A DNA stretch of 6,097 nucleotides from Bacillota bacterium (GTDB lineage: Bacteria > Bacillota > Clostridia > Peptostreptococcales > Natronincolaceae): NCBI GenBank assembly GCA_023387935.1, contig JAEWHG010000035.1:1-6097 (forward strand). The letters run 5' to 3'. How positions within the stretch are numbered: the first letter of the stretch is position 1; every line of letters begins with the position of its first letter. Positions 5,591 to 6,097 of the stretch are shown here, in pieces. A model generated the notes under the pieces. That model ran no database searches. It worked only from the letters and a program-made list of their open reading frames with translations, and was not told the DNA's origin. The translations under genes and the position numbers were made by a program.

Positions 5591-6097
5591 ATGAATCAAT
5601 TAGAGGAATTTATAACTATGCTTACCGGTCATTTTGATAATCATATACAGCTTTTAGAACTGGAGCAGCAAGGCATTAAGGATTATCCATATGCTAAACA
5701 TATAAATACCTTGTGTAATGATAAAATCAGTGGTTTACCAGAGGATTTTTCTGGCGCATTTATGCTAGAGGAAAGTTATTATACTGTTGGGGATCATACC
5801 AATGCTATGCCTCATTTGTTTTTGTTTACGGAAGAAGGGGGTAAGATTAAGTTAACGTCTTACGAAATGCCGAATGGATATACAAAAGATAGTTTCTGCT
5901 ATCAGAACTTGTCTGAAATTGAATATGACTCGTTAGAAATTTCGTCCAAATTTACTCCTGCATTATATGAAAAAAAGGGAGACTACTTTGAAGGTGGAAG
6001 TGTTAGTATGTTCAGTCCCATATTAAAATTTACTTTATATGAACGTTTTTCTAAAGATGTTTTGGAGGTTTCTGAAACTATGGAAGTAAATGGAAAA
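5591..6097 (+). CDS. Hypothetical protein, tentatively CpeT/CpcT-like, 3' end outside the window
   Basis: The ATG at 5591 follows AGGAG (5579-5583) by 7 nt. 169 codons are open to the right edge without a stop. There is no signal peptide or membrane segment; the protein looks soluble, mixed beta-rich and acidic. I do not recognise it with certainty. The order of motifs resembles the CpeT/CpcT (DUF1001-type) beta-barrel family: an N-terminal helix ending in LTGHFDNHIQ (11-20, compare the family's G-x-F-S/D-N-x-x-Q), then GAFMLEESYY (55-64, compare FY-x-EQ-Y), a Pro followed by a strand (PHLFLF, 74-79), KIKLTSYEMP (85-94), and a later strand pair near EGGSVSMF (134-141) and FTLYERF (147-153). 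The Arg/Gln residues after the Pro in cyanobacterial lyases are not present. In cyanobacteria that family attaches bilins to phycobiliproteins; this genome type would not have those, so no enzymatic role is proposed. Confidence 0.75.
   Translation, partial: MNQLEEFITMLTGHFDNHIQLLELEQQGIKDYPYAKHINTLCNDKISGLPEDFSGAFMLEESYYTVGDHTNAMPHLFLFTEEGGKIKLTSYEMPNGYTKDSFCYQNLSEIEYDSLEISSKFTPALYEKKGDYFEGGSVSMFSPILKFTLYERFSKDVLEVSETMEVNGK

Overview
The window looks like a piece of chromosome from an AT-rich, low-GC Gram-positive anaerobe, most likely a clostridial (Lachnospiraceae-like) bacterium. The signs are AT-biased codon use, strong GGAGG-type ribosome binding sites about 7 nt from the starts, and a bacterial V/A-type ATPase operon of the kind common in Clostridia. 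The genus is inference; there is no rRNA or other marker in the window.

Left part (1-3905, minus strand): the promoter-proximal half of a V-type (A/V-type) ATPase operon. In transcription order it encodes a short coiled-coil peripheral-stalk subunit (G/H type, 3905-3594), subunit C (3581-2547), the large membrane subunit I (2481-580), and the proteolipid subunit K (from 404, running off the left edge). The first two genes are 12 nt apart. A 65-nt gap between C and I holds a 7-codon minicistron that overlaps the TTG start of subunit I. A 175-nt gap between I and K is almost filled by a 140-bp imperfect palindrome (433-572). The catalytic and remaining stalk subunits (A, B, D, E, F) are not in the window and presumably lie beyond position 1.

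Middle (3906-4172): a divergent intergenic region. It carries a good extended -10 promoter for the rightward gene, a weaker candidate promoter for the ATPase operon, and a 15-bp palindrome just upstream of the ATPase start.

Right part (4173-6097, plus strand): trmB (tRNA m7G46 methyltransferase); a 55-residue, eight-cysteine, strongly basic small protein read from a TTG start (4869-5036); a classical thioredoxin with its own promoter and a downstream intrinsic terminator; and a hypothetical gene, open at the right edge, whose product has a tentative resemblance to the CpeT/CpcT fold family.

Functionally, the left half builds the membrane sector and stalk of an ion-translocating rotary ATPase. 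The right half is a loose group of housekeeping genes (tRNA modification, thiol redox) with two uncharacterised proteins. The items most worth following up are the palindromic element inside the ATPase operon, the cysteine-rich small protein beside thioredoxin, the minicistron at the start of subunit I, and the CpeT-like protein.
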